Shown here piece by piece: positions 27,065 through 37,452 of a DNA stretch of 64,000 nt. Source of the stretch: Paraburkholderia sp. PGU19 (GTDB lineage Bacteria; Pseudomonadota; Gammaproteobacteria; Burkholderiales; Burkholderiaceae); NCBI RefSeq assembly GCF_013426915.1, contig NZ_AP023179.1:186001-250000 (forward strand), given 5' to 3'. Under the pieces are notes generated by a model. It saw only the letters and a program-made list of their open reading frames with translations. It had not been told where the DNA came from and searched no databases. The position numbers and the translations under genes are program-made. Position 1 is the stretch's first letter; every line of letters begins with the position of its first letter.

Positions 27065-27991
27065 TCATACGCAGGTGGACTTTTCGCTGCGCGCCTTCGC
27101 CAGCAGCGCTTTGCCCGCGCGCGACACGTTCGGCTTGCCGATCGACGTCGAAATGAAATCACCGATCTCGACGACCTTCGCGAGGTCGATGCCTGTCTCG
27201 ATGCCGAGTCCGTTCATCAGATACAGCACGTCTTCCGTGGCGACGTTGCCCGTTGCGCCTTTCGCGTACGGACATCCGCCGAGCCCTGCGACCGACGCAT
27301 GAAAAATCTCGATGCCTTCCTGCAGCGAGGCGTAGATGTTCGCGAGTGCCTGGCCGTAAGTATCGTGGAAATGCCCCGACAGGCGCTCGCGCGGAAACAC
27401 CTGCGTGACGGCGGTGAACACTTCGCGCGTGCGCTTCGGTGTACCGACGCCGATCGTGTCGGCGATATCGATCTCGTCGCAGCCCAGCGCCGCGAAACGC
27501 TCAACGACATCGACTACCGACGCGACGGGCACGTCGCCCTGATACGGACAACCCAGCGAGCACGACACGCTGCCGCGAATGCGGAGGCCCTTGTCTTTTG
27601 CAGCCTGCGCGACAGGCACGAAGCGCTCGATGCTTTCCGCAATGCTGCAATTGATGTTCTTTTGCGAGAACGCCTCGCTGGCTGCGCCGAAGATCACGAT
27701 CTCGTCCGCCTGAGCGGCGACAGCGCCTTCGAAGCCGCGAAGGTTCGGCGTCAGCACCGAATAGATCGTGCCCGCGCGACGCTCGATGGCCGCCATCACG
27801 TCGGCGCCGTCGGCCATCTGCGGCACCCATTTGGGCGACACGAACGAAGCCGCTTCCACATTCCTGAACCCGGCCGCCGACAGGCGATTGATCAACTCGA
27901 TCTTGACTTCGGTGGGTACGAATTCCTTCTCGTTCTGCAGCCCGTCGCGCGGACCGACTTCGACGATTTTCACTGCTTGTGGCATGGCCAT
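27065..27991 (-). CDS. mvaB: Hydroxymethylglutaryl-CoA lyase
   Basis: 308 residues, TIM-barrel DRE-metallolyase. The N-terminus VKIVEVGPRDGLQNEKEFVPT carries the Arg-Asp pair and metal aspartate. SGHFHDTYGQALAN gives the HxH metal ligands. GLGGCPYAKGATGNVATED holds the catalytic cysteine. It splits 3-hydroxy-3-methylglutaryl-CoA to acetyl-CoA and acetoacetate, the last step of leucine breakdown. AGGAGAC precedes the start at 27991. Same strand as, and 21 bp upstream of, the YbaK chain; the hydroxyacid dehydrogenase gene lies upstream. Confidence 0.95.
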   Translation of the reverse strand: MAMPQAVKIVEVGPRDGLQNEKEFVPTEVKIELINRLSAAGFRNVEAASFVSPKWVPQMADGADVMAAIERRAGTIYSVLTPNLRGFEGAVAAQADEIVIFGAASEAFSQKNINCSIAESIERFVPVAQAAKDKGLRIRGSVSCSLGCPYQGDVPVASVVDVVERFAALGCDEIDIADTIGVGTPKRTREVFTAVTQVFPRERLSGHFHDTYGQALANIYASLQEGIEIFHASVAGLGGCPYAKGATGNVATEDVLYLMNGLGIETGIDLAKVVEIGDFISTSIGKPNVSRAGKALLAKARSEKSTCV

Positions 27992-28087
27992 GTTTGTCTC
28001 CTGTGTCGACGGGGGCCAGCGCTTTGGCGCTTGCTCCCGTCCCTGCGAGTAACCCGCTGCCGCGAGATTGGTGTGCTGCCAACGCGC

Positions 28088-29029
28088 TCAATAGCCGCGC
28101 CCGATATCAACGATTCCGCCGATCGGCTCGCCACGCATCAACGCGCCGATTTTTTGCGCGATCTGCGCGATGCTTTCTTCGCGCAGCGTCAACGCCGAGA
28201 TATGCGGCGTGATCGAGATGCGCGGGTGCTTCCAGAACGGATGCTGGGGCGGCAACGGTTCTTCCACGAATACATCGAGCGTGGCTGCGGCGATCTGGCC
28301 TTGCTCCAGCGCAACGAGCAAATCCTGTTCGACCAGATGCGCGCCGCGCGCGATGTTGACGAGGTATGCGCCGAGCGCGAGCTTCGACAAGTTGCGCTGG
28401 TTCAGCACGCCGTGCGTGTCGGGCGTGTGCGGCAGCAGATTGACGAGCACTTTGACGCCATCGAGGAACGCGTCGAACTGCGCTTCGCCCGCAAAGGTCG
28501 CGACGCCTTCGATCTCTCGCGCGCTGCGGCTAAAGCCGCGCACCGGGAAACCTGCCGCGGCGAGTGTCGTTGCCACATGCGAGCCGAGCACGCCCAGACC
28601 GAGCACGCCGACTGTGAACGTTTCGCGCGCGTGCGGTTCCAGCACATGCCAGCGCTGTTCTGCCTGCAGCCGGTCGTATTCGTCGAAGCGTCGCATGTAG
28701 CGTAGCACTGCGTACATCACGTACTCGGCCATCTGCTGCGCCATTCCTGTGTCTTCCAGCCGCACAAGTTGCGCGTCGCGCGGCAGCGTGCCGGGATGCT
28801 CGCGCTCCAGCTTCAGGATCGCGTCGACGCCGGCCCCCAGGTTGAAGATCGCGCGCAAGTCGTCGCGGCCGGCGAGCATTTCGCGCGGCGGCTTCCAGAC
28901 GACGGCGACATCGGCGGGGGCGTTGTCCCCCGGTTGCCATTCGCGCAGGTCGACACCCGGCAGTGCACGCGACAGGTCGCGCAGCCAGACGTCGGCATCG
29001 GATTGCGGTGTATAGAACAGGACTTTCAT
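28088..29029 (-). CDS. D-2-hydroxyacid dehydrogenase (glyoxylate/hydroxypyruvate reductase A-like)
   Basis: 313 residues. A D-isomer-specific 2-hydroxyacid dehydrogenase with Rossmann motif GVLGLGVLGSHVA at the centre, preceded by the GAGVDAIL loop. Catalytic residues: Arg in NIARGAHLV, Glu in FVEEPLP, and His in SITPHISAL. The overall form matches GhrA-type enzymes that reduce glyoxylate and hydroxypyruvate with NAD(P)H. The start at 29029 (MKVLFYTP) drops a 20-residue non-family extension. Confidence 0.9.
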   Translation of the reverse strand: MKVLFYTPQSDADVWLRDLSRALPGVDLREWQPGDNAPADVAVVWKPPREMLAGRDDLRAIFNLGAGVDAILKLEREHPGTLPRDAQLVRLEDTGMAQQMAEYVMYAVLRYMRRFDEYDRLQAEQRWHVLEPHARETFTVGVLGLGVLGSHVATTLAAAGFPVRGFSRSAREIEGVATFAGEAQFDAFLDGVKVLVNLLPHTPDTHGVLNQRNLSKLALGAYLVNIARGAHLVEQDLLVALEQGQIAAATLDVFVEEPLPPQHPFWKHPRISITPHISALTLREESIAQIAQKIGALMRGEPIGGIVDIGRGY

Positions 29030-29260
29030 GCGTAGCCGGTTGAGCGTTGCTGTCGCCAGAAGCGGGGTGCTTTTATGGATAGGCTTCATTCTACTTTTTC
29101 GCCGACCTTCGCGCGCATTCCGCCGGACGCGAGGCGCACGATACCGGCGCGAGCCAGCATGCGCAGCGGCACGGCGATATGCAAAGCACGAAAAATTGGT
29201 TCAAGCCACGTGCCGCCCACGCGACAATGATTTCAAGATTCCCGCTACGAGGAAAGAATC

Positions 29261-29863
29261 ATGTTTTCGTGCACCCGATCGATCTGGCCGCCACGGCTCG
29301 TGACCGTGCCGGGTTTGCACGGCAGCGAAGGCGCACACTGGCAAACCTGGCTGGAGCGCCAATTTCCGCGCGCCTTGCGAGTCGAGCAGGCTGATTGGGA
29401 CGCGCCCGATCTCGCACGATGGGCGCAGGCCGTGCGCGATGTACTGGCTAAGGAGCGTGGGCCGTTCGTGCTCGCAGCGCACAGCTTCGGATGCCTCGCC
29501 GCCGCGCATGCGTTGCAACACGGCGTGCCGGTTGCTGATATAGCAGGCGTACTATTCGTCGCGCCAGCCAGCCCGAAGAAGTTCGAGTTTGCGGGCGCTT
29601 TCGACGCACGCCGTCTAGGCGTGCCGTCCATTCTGATCGGCAGCGAGACCGACCCATGGATGACACTTGCCGACGCGCGCGAGCTGGCAAGGCATCTGGG
29701 CAGCGCGTTCGTCAATCTGGGCGACGCAGGCCATATCAATACCGCCGCGGGCTTTGGCCCCTGGCCGCGCGCGAAATACTTCGTGGAGACGCTCGCGCAT
29801 TGCGCCGCGCCGCTGCGGTTTCACGATGAGGACGAGGCGCTCGCCACGCAGGTATTCAACTAG
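29261..29863 (+). CDS. RBBP9/YdeN-family serine hydrolase
   Basis: 200 residues, small alpha/beta hydrolase. The N-terminus holds the family VPGLHGSEGAHWQTWLE. The nucleophile lies in AAHSFGCLAA, the acid in GSETDPWMT, and the histidine in GDAGHINTAAGFGPWP, a block typical of RBBP9-like hydrolases. Start ATG at 29261 with AGGAAAG upstream. Substrate unknown; family members are broad esterases. Converges with the small coiled-coil gene. Confidence 0.88.
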   Translation: MFSCTRSIWPPRLVTVPGLHGSEGAHWQTWLERQFPRALRVEQADWDAPDLARWAQAVRDVLAKERGPFVLAAHSFGCLAAAHALQHGVPVADIAGVLFVAPASPKKFEFAGAFDARRLGVPSILIGSETDPWMTLADARELARHLGSAFVNLGDAGHINTAAGFGPWPRAKYFVETLAHCAAPLRFHDEDEALATQVFN

Positions 29864-29891
29864 CCGCTGCGGCTACGCAACGCCCTATGCA

Positions 29892-30089
29892 TCAGATCCA
29901 GTGGAAGCCCTTCGCCAGCAGGCCGGCGAGCGCGAAGTTGGCCGCCCATAGCAGGCGGAATTCAGTGCGCATGACACTTTCCAGCGCGCTGAAGCGCTGG
30001 TCGACATAGGTCCTCAACTCACGCACTTCACGTTTGAGATCTTCGAGGTCCTGGAGAATATGTTCGATCGTGGTTTCGGCTCGGGTCAT
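29892..30089 (-). CDS. Small coiled-coil protein with C-terminal membrane segment
   Basis: 65 residues. Residues 1-40 form a heptad-like coiled coil (TTIEHILQDLEDLKREVRELRTYVDQRF). A hydrophobic C-terminal stretch (LLWAANFALAGLLAKGFHWI) could cross the inner membrane. The layout recalls hemolysin XhlA-like small proteins, but no phage genes are near. The start at 30089 is preferred because GGAGGCACGC precedes it; 30101 and 30299 are longer alternatives. Function unknown. Confidence 0.65.
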   Translation of the reverse strand: MTRAETTIEHILQDLEDLKREVRELRTYVDQRFSALESVMRTEFRLLWAANFALAGLLAKGFHWI

Positions 30090-30452
30090 GCGTGCCTCCA
30101 TATTGAGACCACCGTGAATCAATCGAAGCGTGTGAAAGCGGCGCTTCACAAGGGGTTTTTCTAGCGTTTCCATTCGTACAATCCTAAGCAAAATCTTTCT
30201 TAAGCAGGGTTCTCGATGATCAGAAACCCAACGGACGAACAACGTTAAATTGCGCTGCAACGCGACGATCCGCGATTCGCGAGCACCGTCACGAACCAAT
30301 CGTACTCGCGACTATGAGGTCGAGAAACCTGGCCGGACGACGTAGGAATTAATCCATGCTTTCCCAGGAACCGCGCGAATCGATCCGCTAGAATCCCTGC
30401 TCCAGCCGCAGCGTCGCGGCGACGTGCTTCATCATTGACAAGCGGGGAATAA
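30090..30452. other. Divergent intergenic region
   Basis: 363 bp between the coiled-coil gene and the sulfate-binding protein. It should hold both promoters. I see no clear Cys-box or other operator and no gene. Confidence 0.45.
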
Positions 30453-31478
30453 ATGGCAGGCAGAGGAGATCAAACGCGCAGGCTCGCGGCTGGCTTCATG
30501 ACGTTGGCGCTTTCGATCGGCGCCGCGCAGAGCGCGCATGCGGATGCATCGCTGCTCAACGTGTCGTATGACGTGACGCGCGAGCTATACAAGGACATCA
30601 ATCCGGGCTTCATCGCGGCGTACAAGCAGAAGAGCGGCGAGACAGTATCGGTCAGGCAATCGCACGGCGCGTCGAGCGCGCAGGCGTTGTCGGTGCTGCA
30701 AGGGTTGCAGGCCGACGTCGTGACGATGAACCAGCCGAACGACATCGACCTGCTCGCCGAGCGTGGCCAGCTCGTGCCCGCGAACTGGCGCGCGCGCCTG
30801 CCGAACAACAGTGCGCCGTACACGACGACGATGGTGTTCCTCGTGCGCAAGGGGAATCCGAAGCACATCAAGGACTGGGACGATCTGGCGAAGCCCGGCG
30901 TGCAGGTCGTGATTCCGAATCCGAAGACGGCGGGCAATGGCCGCTACACGTACCTGGCCGCGTGGGGTTACAAGAAGCAGAACGGCGCAACGGATGCGCA
31001 GGCGCTCGACTTCGAAAAGGCGATCTTCCGCAACGTTCCCGTGCTCGATACGGGCGGGCGCGGCGCGACCACGACGTTCACGCAGCGTGATATCGGCGAC
31101 GTGCTGGTGACGTTCGAAAACGAAGTGTCGCTGATCGACACGGGCGTGGGTGCGGGCAGCTTCGAGGCCGTGTATCCGTCGATGAGCATTCTCGCCGAGC
31201 CGCCCGTGACGATCGTCGACAAGGTGGTCGACAAGCGCGGCACGCGGAAGGAAGCGCAGGCTTATCTCGACTATCTGTACACTGCGCCCGCGCAGGAGAT
31301 CATCGCGCAGCATCACTTGCGTCCGCGTGATCCCGCTGTGCTCGCGAAGCATGCGAGTGAGTTCAAGCCGTTGAAGACATTCACTGTTGAGCAGGTGTTC
31401 GGGAGCTGGCGGAAGGCGCAGCAAACTCACTTCGCTGATGGCGGCACGTTTGATCAGATCATCGTAGATAGGAAGTAG
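30453..31478 (+). CDS. sbp: Periplasmic sulfate-binding protein
   Basis: 341 residues with a Sec signal peptide (cleavage near AHA-DAS). The mature start LLNVSYDVTRELYKDINPGF is the sulfate/thiosulfate-binding protein signature. Other family blocks: VRQSHGASSAQA, DVVTMNQPNDID, IPNPKTAGNGRYTYLAAWGY and the late YLYTAPAQEIIAQHHLRPRD. It delivers sulfate to the CysTWA ABC transporter, but no permease or ATPase genes are adjacent, so it is an orphan binding protein. Its stop lies about 35 bp before the palindrome element. Confidence 0.93.
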   Translation: MAGRGDQTRRLAAGFMTLALSIGAAQSAHADASLLNVSYDVTRELYKDINPGFIAAYKQKSGETVSVRQSHGASSAQALSVLQGLQADVVTMNQPNDIDLLAERGQLVPANWRARLPNNSAPYTTTMVFLVRKGNPKHIKDWDDLAKPGVQVVIPNPKTAGNGRYTYLAAWGYKKQNGATDAQALDFEKAIFRNVPVLDTGGRGATTTFTQRDIGDVLVTFENEVSLIDTGVGAGSFEAVYPSMSILAEPPVTIVDKVVDKRGTRKEAQAYLDYLYTAPAQEIIAQHHLRPRDPAVLAKHASEFKPLKTFTVEQVFGSWRKAQQTHFADGGTFDQIIVDRK

Positions 31479-31512
31479 GCGCTGCGCGGCTGTTTGGTTT
31501 GCTTGTGTTTGT

Positions 31513-32170
31513 GCTGGCATCCGCGATTCGTTAGCGTGCTTCAGGCGTCGCCCCTGTGCGGGGCGGCACCTACTTTTCTTTGCCGCCGCAAAGAAAAGTA
31601 GGCAAAAGAAAGCGGCTAACACCGCTAGTTCTAGTTCTTGCCTGAGGGCCCCCAACTGGTCCCACGCTTCACACGGCAACACCCTTGTTCGCCTGCGTTG
31701 CCAACGCGATGAATGAGCGCCTCACCCACTTCAGACACTCGCACAAGGGCTCGCGGCAGCGAATGGTATGTGCGGCCCAGGTGGCAAACTGTGTGTAGGT
31801 TGTCGCGGCATACGCGTTAGCGCTCTTACATGGTGGGGCGCGTGCGTTACCGGGTCCGAAGTGAGGCGTGTGCAGTGCTACGGCCTACACACAGTTTGCC
31901 ACCTGGGCGGCCGTGGAATATCTGGCATGGCGTGCTCCGACGCGGGTGCGTGAAGCGGGTGAGGCGTCAATTCGGAGCGTTGGCAACGAACATGGGTCAC
32001 GTGATTGCCGTGTGGAGCGTAAGAACCTTTGGGGCCCTCAGGCAGGAAGAAGAATTGGCGGTGTTAGCCGCTTTCTTTTGCCTACTTTTCTTTGCGGCGG
32101 CAAAGAAAAGTAGGTGCCGCCCCGCACAGGGGCGACGCCTGAAGCACGCTAACAAATCGCGGATGCCAGC
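31513..32170. repeat. Nested long palindrome element, copy 2 (complete)
   Basis: One imperfect palindrome of 658 bp centred at 31841.5. Outer arms 31513-31652 and 32031-32170 match at 134 of 140 positions. An inner perfect 25-bp inverted repeat is 31775-31799 against 31884-31908. The loop is 84 nt (31800-31883). Each outer arm itself holds a perfect 14-bp hairpin (31570-31601, 32082-32113; loops CGCC and GGCG) and a CGCCCC/GGGGCG hairpin. It lies between the convergent ends of sbp and bioB. Shares arms and layout with copy 1 at 1-530. No flanking target duplication was evident. Confidence 0.9.
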
Positions 32171-32236
32171 AAAAGCAAAAAGCAAAAGCAAAAGCCCGCG
32201 TCGATCAACCCAGACGCCGCACGGCAAAAAACAACA

Positions 32237-33283
32237 TCAATGCCCGTCGCATCCACTACGCTCAACCGGCATCTGCTGCGCCGCCTCCGCGCGAATCCCT
32301 AGCCGCTCGAGCAGCTTGCGGTCGGCTTCCGCCTGCGGATTGCTCGTAGTCAGCAACTGGTCACCATAGAAGATCGAGTTCGCGCCAGCGAGAAAGCACA
32401 TCGCCTGCAGCGCTTCGTTCATCTGTTCGCGGCCTGCCGACAGCCGCACCATGGCGCGCGGCATCGTGATGCGCGCAACGGCGATCGAGCGCACGAACTC
32501 GAACGGGTCGAGCGCTTCCGTGCCCGTGAGCGGCGTGCCTTCGACCTGCACGAGATTGTTGATGGGCACTGACTCCGGATACGGCTCCATGTTCGCGAGC
32601 TGCGCGATCAGACCCGCGCGCTCGCGGCGCGACTCACCCATGCCGACGATGCCGCCGCAGCATACATTGATACCCGCGTCGCGCACGCGTTCGAGCGTTT
32701 CGAGCCGGTCTTGATAGGTACGCGTCGAAATGATCTGGCCATAGAACTCGGGCGACGTGTCGAGGTTGTGGTTGTAGTAGTCGAGACCCGCGTCGCGCAG
32801 ACTCTGCGCCTGATGCGTTTCGAGCATGCCGAGCGTCACGCAGGTTTCGAGACCCATCGCCTTCACGCCGCGAATCATGTCCTTGATGGGTTCGAGATGG
32901 CGGTCTTTCGGATTGCGCCATGCGGCGCCCATGCAGAAACGCGTCGCACCGTTTTGTTTTGCCACTTGCGCGGCGGCCAGCACGTCTTCGACATCCATCA
33001 GCTTTTCGGCCTTCAGCCCCGTGTCGTGATGCACGGATTGCGGACAGTACGCGCAGTCTTCCTCGCAGCCGCCCGTCTTGATCGACAGCAGCGTGGACAG
33101 TTGCACCGTGTTCGCGTCGTAATGCTCACGATGCACCTGTTGCGCGCGGAACAGCAGGTCGTTGAACGGCAGTTCATACAGCGCGACGACGTCGGCGACG
33201 CGCCAGCGCGTGGCGGTGGCATCGGCAGCGGCGGCCGCCTGCGAAGGCGTGACGGGCAGTGCAGCAGTGGTGACATGGCTCAT
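32237..33283 (-). CDS. bioB: Biotin synthase
   Basis: 348 residues. Radical SAM enzyme inserting sulfur into dethiobiotin. The radical SAM cluster CEEDCAYC gives Cys73, Cys77 and Cys80. Other family blocks: [43 protein letters not shown] and the arginine of the 2Fe-2S site in SAGREQM. Last gene of bioA-bioF-bioD-bioB, 44 bp after bioD. AAGGAT lies before the start at 33283. Confidence 0.97.
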   Translation of the reverse strand: MSHVTTAALPVTPSQAAAAADATATRWRVADVVALYELPFNDLLFRAQQVHREHYDANTVQLSTLLSIKTGGCEEDCAYCPQSVHHDTGLKAEKLMDVEDVLAAAQVAKQNGATRFCMGAAWRNPKDRHLEPIKDMIRGVKAMGLETCVTLGMLETHQAQSLRDAGLDYYNHNLDTSPEFYGQIISTRTYQDRLETLERVRDAGINVCCGGIVGMGESRRERAGLIAQLANMEPYPESVPINNLVQVEGTPLTGTEALDPFEFVRSIAVARITMPRAMVRLSAGREQMNEALQAMCFLAGANSIFYGDQLLTTSNPQAEADRKLLERLGIRAEAAQQMPVERSGCDGH

Positions 33284-33327
33284 GGGATCGATCCTTGATG
33301 ATTTGATTTTTTGAAGGCTTTCAGCGC

Positions 33328-34047
33328 CTAGCGCTGCGCGGCACGCAGCGTCTGCAGCAACCGGTTGGTGTCGAGATGCGTCGCGGCGACATCCGCCGAC
33401 GCGGGGCTCAGATGCGGCACGATGCCGAGCAACGGCGCGCCATACTGGCGGTCGAGGCGGTCGCGCAGCGCCGCGATGTTTTCGTCGGGAAACAGCATCT
33501 CCGGGTCGACGCGGTTCGCGACCCAGCCGGCAATCGCCAGGCCGCGCGCGGCGATCGCTTCCGCCGTCAACAGCGCGTGGCTGATGCAGCCCAGCCGCAT
33601 GCCCACGACGAGCACCACAGGCAGATTCAATGCGAACGCGAGATCGGCGGTGTCGTGCGCGTCGGTGAGCGGCACTCGAAAGCCACCGACACCTTCCACC
33701 ACGACGACATCGGCCATTTGCAGCGCCGCGTTGTGCGAGTCGACGATGCGCGTCATGTCGAGCATGACGTTTTCGAGCGCGGCGGCGATATGCGGCGCTG
33801 CCGGTTCCCTGAGCATGAACGGCGTGCGAATCTCAGGCGGCAGCAGCACATTGGCGGCAGCGTCGAGCTGATCGGCGTCTTCGTTGTGCAGCACGCCATC
33901 CACCAGCGACGCGCCCGCCGCGATCGGCTTCATCGCGGCTGCGCGCAGTCCTTCGCGCGCGAAGCCGCGCAGCAGCGCTGCCGAAACCAGGGTCTTGCCG
34001 ATTTCCGTATCGGTGCCCGTGACGAAGAGGGACAGTGCGTTGCTCAT
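33328..34047 (-). CDS. bioD: Dethiobiotin synthetase
   Basis: 239 residues. ATP-dependent carboxylation and ring closure of diaminopelargonate. P-loop GTDTEIGKT at 11-19, the MKPIAAG substrate segment, and [12 protein letters not shown]. The start at 34047 is fixed by a 4-nt ATGA overlap with bioF; the longer frame to 34182 lies inside bioF. Confidence 0.95.
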   Translation of the reverse strand: MSNALSLFVTGTDTEIGKTLVSAALLRGFAREGLRAAAMKPIAAGASLVDGVLHNEDADQLDAAANVLLPPEIRTPFMLREPAAPHIAAALENVMLDMTRIVDSHNAALQMADVVVVEGVGGFRVPLTDAHDTADLAFALNLPVVLVVGMRLGCISHALLTAEAIAARGLAIAGWVANRVDPEMLFPDENIAALRDRLDRQYGAPLLGIVPHLSPASADVAATHLDTNRLLQTLRAAQR

Positions 34048-35228
34048 GCCGCTGCCTCCGCCGTCTTCATCAGCGCGCTTTCGAGCAGGTCGAGATCGTT
34101 GTGCGAATGTGCGGCCGACAGCGAAATGCGCAAACGCGACGTGCCTTCGGGCACGGTCGGCGGACGGATCGCGGGCACCCACAGATTCGCGCGATCAAGC
34201 GTGGCGGCAATGTCGAGCGTCGCGTCGTTCGCGCCGATTATGAGCGGCTGCACGGCAGTGTGCGAATCGACGGGCAGCCACGGCGTGCGCTTCATCATCT
34301 CGCGCGTGCGCCCGATCAGCGCGCGCAGATGCGTGCGCCGGTGCTCGCCCTCGTCGCCGCCGATGATGCGCAGGCTCGCGGATACCGCATGCGCCGCCGA
34401 TGGCACCGACGCCGTCGTGAAAATATACGGACGCGCGCGCTGCACGAGCCATTCGATCACGGTCTCGTGCGCGACGACGAACGCGCCGGACACGCCCGCC
34501 GCCTTGCCGAGCGTGCCAATCGAAATCAGATGCGGCGAGCGCAACGCGGCCTCGGCAATCGCGCCGCGGCCTTGCGGGCCGAGCACGCCGAAGCCGTGCG
34601 CATCGTCGACGACGAGCCACGCGCCGTGTCGTTCCGCGAGTTCGACGAGACGCGCGAGCGGCGCGATATCGCCGTCCATGCTGAACACGGTGTCGGTGAC
34701 GATCAGCTTCACGGCAGCGTCCGACGCTTCGAGCATTGCGCTTAACGCTTCGGCATCCGCGTGCGGATAGATCTGGATGTCGGCACGCGAAAGGCGCGCG
34801 CCGTCGATCAGCGATGCGTGATTGAGGGCATCGGAGAACAGCGTCGTGCCACGGCCCGCGAGCGCCGTGAGCGTCGCGAGATTGGCCATATAGCCGGTGC
34901 TGAAATACAGCGCGCGCGGATTGTCGACGAAGCCGCCTGCGAATTCGGCGAGGTCGTCTTCGAGTTGCGCGTGCGCGCGCGAATGGCCGCCGAGCAGATG
35001 CGAGCCGCCGCTGCCCGCCCCATAGCGGCGCGCGCCTTCCGCGATCGCCGCGACGAGTAGCGGGTGCGCGGCGAGGCCAAGATAGTCGTTGCTCGCAAAG
35101 CCGATGATGTTGCGGCCGTCGACGGTCATATGCGCGGAGCACGGCGAGTCGACGGTGCGGCGACGGCGGCGCAGGCCGCGTGCGTCGATGTCCTGCAAGC
35201 CTTGTTCGAGCGTTTCAAGCAACTGCAT
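34044..35228 (-). CDS. bioF: 8-amino-7-oxononanoate synthase
   Basis: 394 residues, fold-type I PLP enzyme joining pimeloyl thioester and alanine. Family blocks [66 protein letters not shown] and the PLP lysine in [14 protein letters not shown]. bioA TGA and bioF ATG share one base (TGATG), and bioF overlaps bioD by ATGA, so the three are translationally coupled. Confidence 0.97.
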   Translation of the reverse strand: MQLLETLEQGLQDIDARGLRRRRRTVDSPCSAHMTVDGRNIIGFASNDYLGLAAHPLLVAAIAEGARRYGAGSGGSHLLGGHSRAHAQLEDDLAEFAGGFVDNPRALYFSTGYMANLATLTALAGRGTTLFSDALNHASLIDGARLSRADIQIYPHADAEALSAMLEASDAAVKLIVTDTVFSMDGDIAPLARLVELAERHGAWLVVDDAHGFGVLGPQGRGAIAEAALRSPHLISIGTLGKAAGVSGAFVVAHETVIEWLVQRARPYIFTTASVPSAAHAVSASLRIIGGDEGEHRRTHLRALIGRTREMMKRTPWLPVDSHTAVQPLIIGANDATLDIAATLDRANLWVPAIRPPTVPEGTSRLRISLSAAHSHNDLDLLESALMKTAEAAA

Positions 35229-36643
35229 CAGCGCGCCTCCGTCAATGTCGCATCGAAGGTGGCGCGTGTGCGTTCTGCGAGCAGCGCGATTTCTTCGTCG
35301 TCGAGAATGTACGGCGGCATCAGGTAGACCGTCGTGCCGATCGGGCGCAGCAGCAGTTCGCGCTGCAATGCGTTTTCGAAGAAGCGGCGCGAGAAGGTCT
35401 TCGCGGCGTTGGCGTCGTCGATGACGGCATCGAATGCGATGATCGTGCCGCGCTGGCGCAGGTTGCGCACCTGCGCATGTTGCGCGAGCGGTTCGAGTGC
35501 GGCGCGCAGTGCCGCCGATTTCTTTTCGTTTGCAGCGAGCACGTTGTCGCTCGCGAACAGGTCGAGCGTCGCGAGCGCCGCGCGGCAGGCGAGCGGATTG
35601 CCCGTGTACGAATGGGAATGCAAAAAGCCGCGTGTGGTGTCGTCGTCGTAGAAGGCGGCGAAGATTTCATCACGGGACAGCACGATCGACAACGGCAAAT
35701 AGCCGCCGCTGATGCCTTTCGACAGACACAGGAAGTCCGGCCACACGCCCGCCTGTTCGCACGCGAAGAACGTGCCGGTGCGTCCGCAGCCGACGGCGAT
35801 CTCGTCGGCGATCAGATGGACGCCATAGCGGTCGCACAGCGCGCGTAAGCCTCCTATATACGACGCGTCGTGCATCGCCATGCCCGCCGCGCATTGCACG
35901 AGCGGCTCGACGATCAACGCGGCGATGTTGTCGGCGCGCGATTCGAACAGCGAGCGCACATCGGCGAGCGCGCGCTGCGCGACGTCGGCGGCCGTTTCGC
36001 CTTCACGCGCAAAACGCGCGTCGGGCGACGCGACGACATGCGCGTTGCGAATCAGCGGATCGTAGGCGTCCTTGAAAAGCGCGACATCGGTGACGCCGAG
36101 CGCGCCGATCGTCTCGCCGTGGTAGCTGTTCGCGACGCAGACGAACTCGCGCTTGTAGTCGTAGCCGCGGTTGCGCCACGAATGGAAGCTCATCTTCAAG
36201 GCGATTTCGACGGCCGATGCGCCGTCCGACGCGAAGAACGCGTGACCGAGCGTGTTCTGCGTGAGCGCGCTCAGACGCTCGGCGAGTTCGATTGCCGGCT
36301 CGTGCGTGCAGCCGGCGAGCATTGCGTGCTCCAGCGTGTCGAGCTGATCCTTCAGCGCCGCGTTGATGCGCGGGTTCGCGTGGCCGAACAGATTTACCCA
36401 CCACGAACTGATCGCGTCGAGATAACGGTGTCCGGCGCGATCGTAGAGCCACGCGCCGGCGCCGCGCGATACGGGCACGAGCGGAAAGCGCTCGTGATGC
36501 TTCATCTGTGTACAGGGATGCCACACAGCGCGCAGGCTGCGGGCGATCCAGTCTTCGTTTGCCTGTGTATTCAAAACTGCTCCGGGCATGAACCAAGCTG
36601 GGCGCGGGCGTTGGGGGCGCGGCGCGTCTTGCGGGTCGGTCAT
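35228..36643 (-). CDS. bioA: Adenosylmethionine-8-amino-7-oxononanoate aminotransferase
   Basis: 471 residues, class III PLP aminotransferase using SAM as amino donor. Marks: [67 protein letters not shown] and the PLP lysine in [14 protein letters not shown]. The start [10 protein letters not shown] at 36643 is chosen; the frame to 36883 adds 80 non-family residues. First gene of the bio operon. Confidence 0.95.
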   Translation of the reverse strand: MTDPQDAPRPQRPRPAWFMPGAVLNTQANEDWIARSLRAVWHPCTQMKHHERFPLVPVSRGAGAWLYDRAGHRYLDAISSWWVNLFGHANPRINAALKDQLDTLEHAMLAGCTHEPAIELAERLSALTQNTLGHAFFASDGASAVEIALKMSFHSWRNRGYDYKREFVCVANSYHGETIGALGVTDVALFKDAYDPLIRNAHVVASPDARFAREGETAADVAQRALADVRSLFESRADNIAALIVEPLVQCAAGMAMHDASYIGGLRALCDRYGVHLIADEIAVGCGRTGTFFACEQAGVWPDFLCLSKGISGGYLPLSIVLSRDEIFAAFYDDDTTRGFLHSHSYTGNPLACRAALATLDLFASDNVLAANEKKSAALRAALEPLAQHAQVRNLRQRGTIIAFDAVIDDANAAKTFSRRFFENALQRELLLRPIGTTVYLMPPYILDDEEIALLAERTRATFDATLTEAR

Positions 36644-37452
36644 GCAAATGCTGCTGGCGAATCGGGACGGTTGGCGTCCACCTGGAATCCGGCGACGGGA
36701 AGCGTGATTGGCAGCGCGTCGGTGACGGTGGCTGCGGGCGTTTTCCGTGGCGTCGGATTGGCTGCCGCGACGATGCGCTGCAAAGGCTCGCAGTGCCTCC
36801 GCAGCACACTTTTTTGCGACAGCGGAGGTGAGATTAGCGCGAACTCCGCTGCGATGCACTACCTGAAAATGCCGTGTTTTCAAGGGCCTGCGTGCAATTT
36901 TTGGTGGTTCGCGACAGCTCGCGCCCGTTCGATTTCAAAGACGGCAGATGGCCGTAGATGACGACGGCAAAGTCAGGGGCCCCCTGTGAAAAAAATCTGG
37001 TCGTATGTCGGCGTTTTCAGGGCTGTATCGGGGAACGTGTGCGGCGGCGGCTGCGTCAGCCGTTCTGGCGAGTGCGTACTGGGCGTGCGGACGCGGGCAA
37101 GCGAAGGACGCAGCCTGGAACGCAAGGATGTGCAGAGGGCGCGCGTCTGCGGCGCGATGGATGCGCGGGGTCGACAAGCTCGCGCGCTATCTGGCGACCC
37201 GTGCAGGGCGGGCTGACACAGATCGCGTACGCCAGCGTGACGGCCGGTCGAAAGGCTTGATCACGGCTCGTCTCGACGTCCGGGGCACGAAGCCGCGATG
37301 CGATGAAGTGCTTCACGCAGTTCATGCGTGAACGGAGTCAGGCGCGGACGGTTGTGCGAGCACGCCGTACGCAACTGGGCGCGCGTGCCCGAAAAGCGGT
37401 GGAGATCAGGAGGTTTTGCCCGTCGCGCTATACGCAACGGGCGGCGAGAGAC
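36644..37452. other. Intergenic region with a possible small Cys-rich ORF
   Basis: 809 bp between bioA and the secreted hydrolase, very GC-rich, without a recognised gene. The best candidate is a plus-strand GTG-start ORF at 36986-37216 (76 codons; MKKIWSYVGVFRAVSGNVC onward) with six cysteines. It follows a GGGGCCCCC dyad with no clear ribosome binding site. Another frame over the same DNA (37005-37331) has similar codon bias, so neither is called. No BirA- or BioR-type operator was recognised upstream of bioA. Confidence 0.4.

Noticed and set aside
29892..30299. Prophage remnant, based on XhlA-like coiled coil
   Set aside because: No other phage gene around it; only a short coiled-coil and membrane segment.
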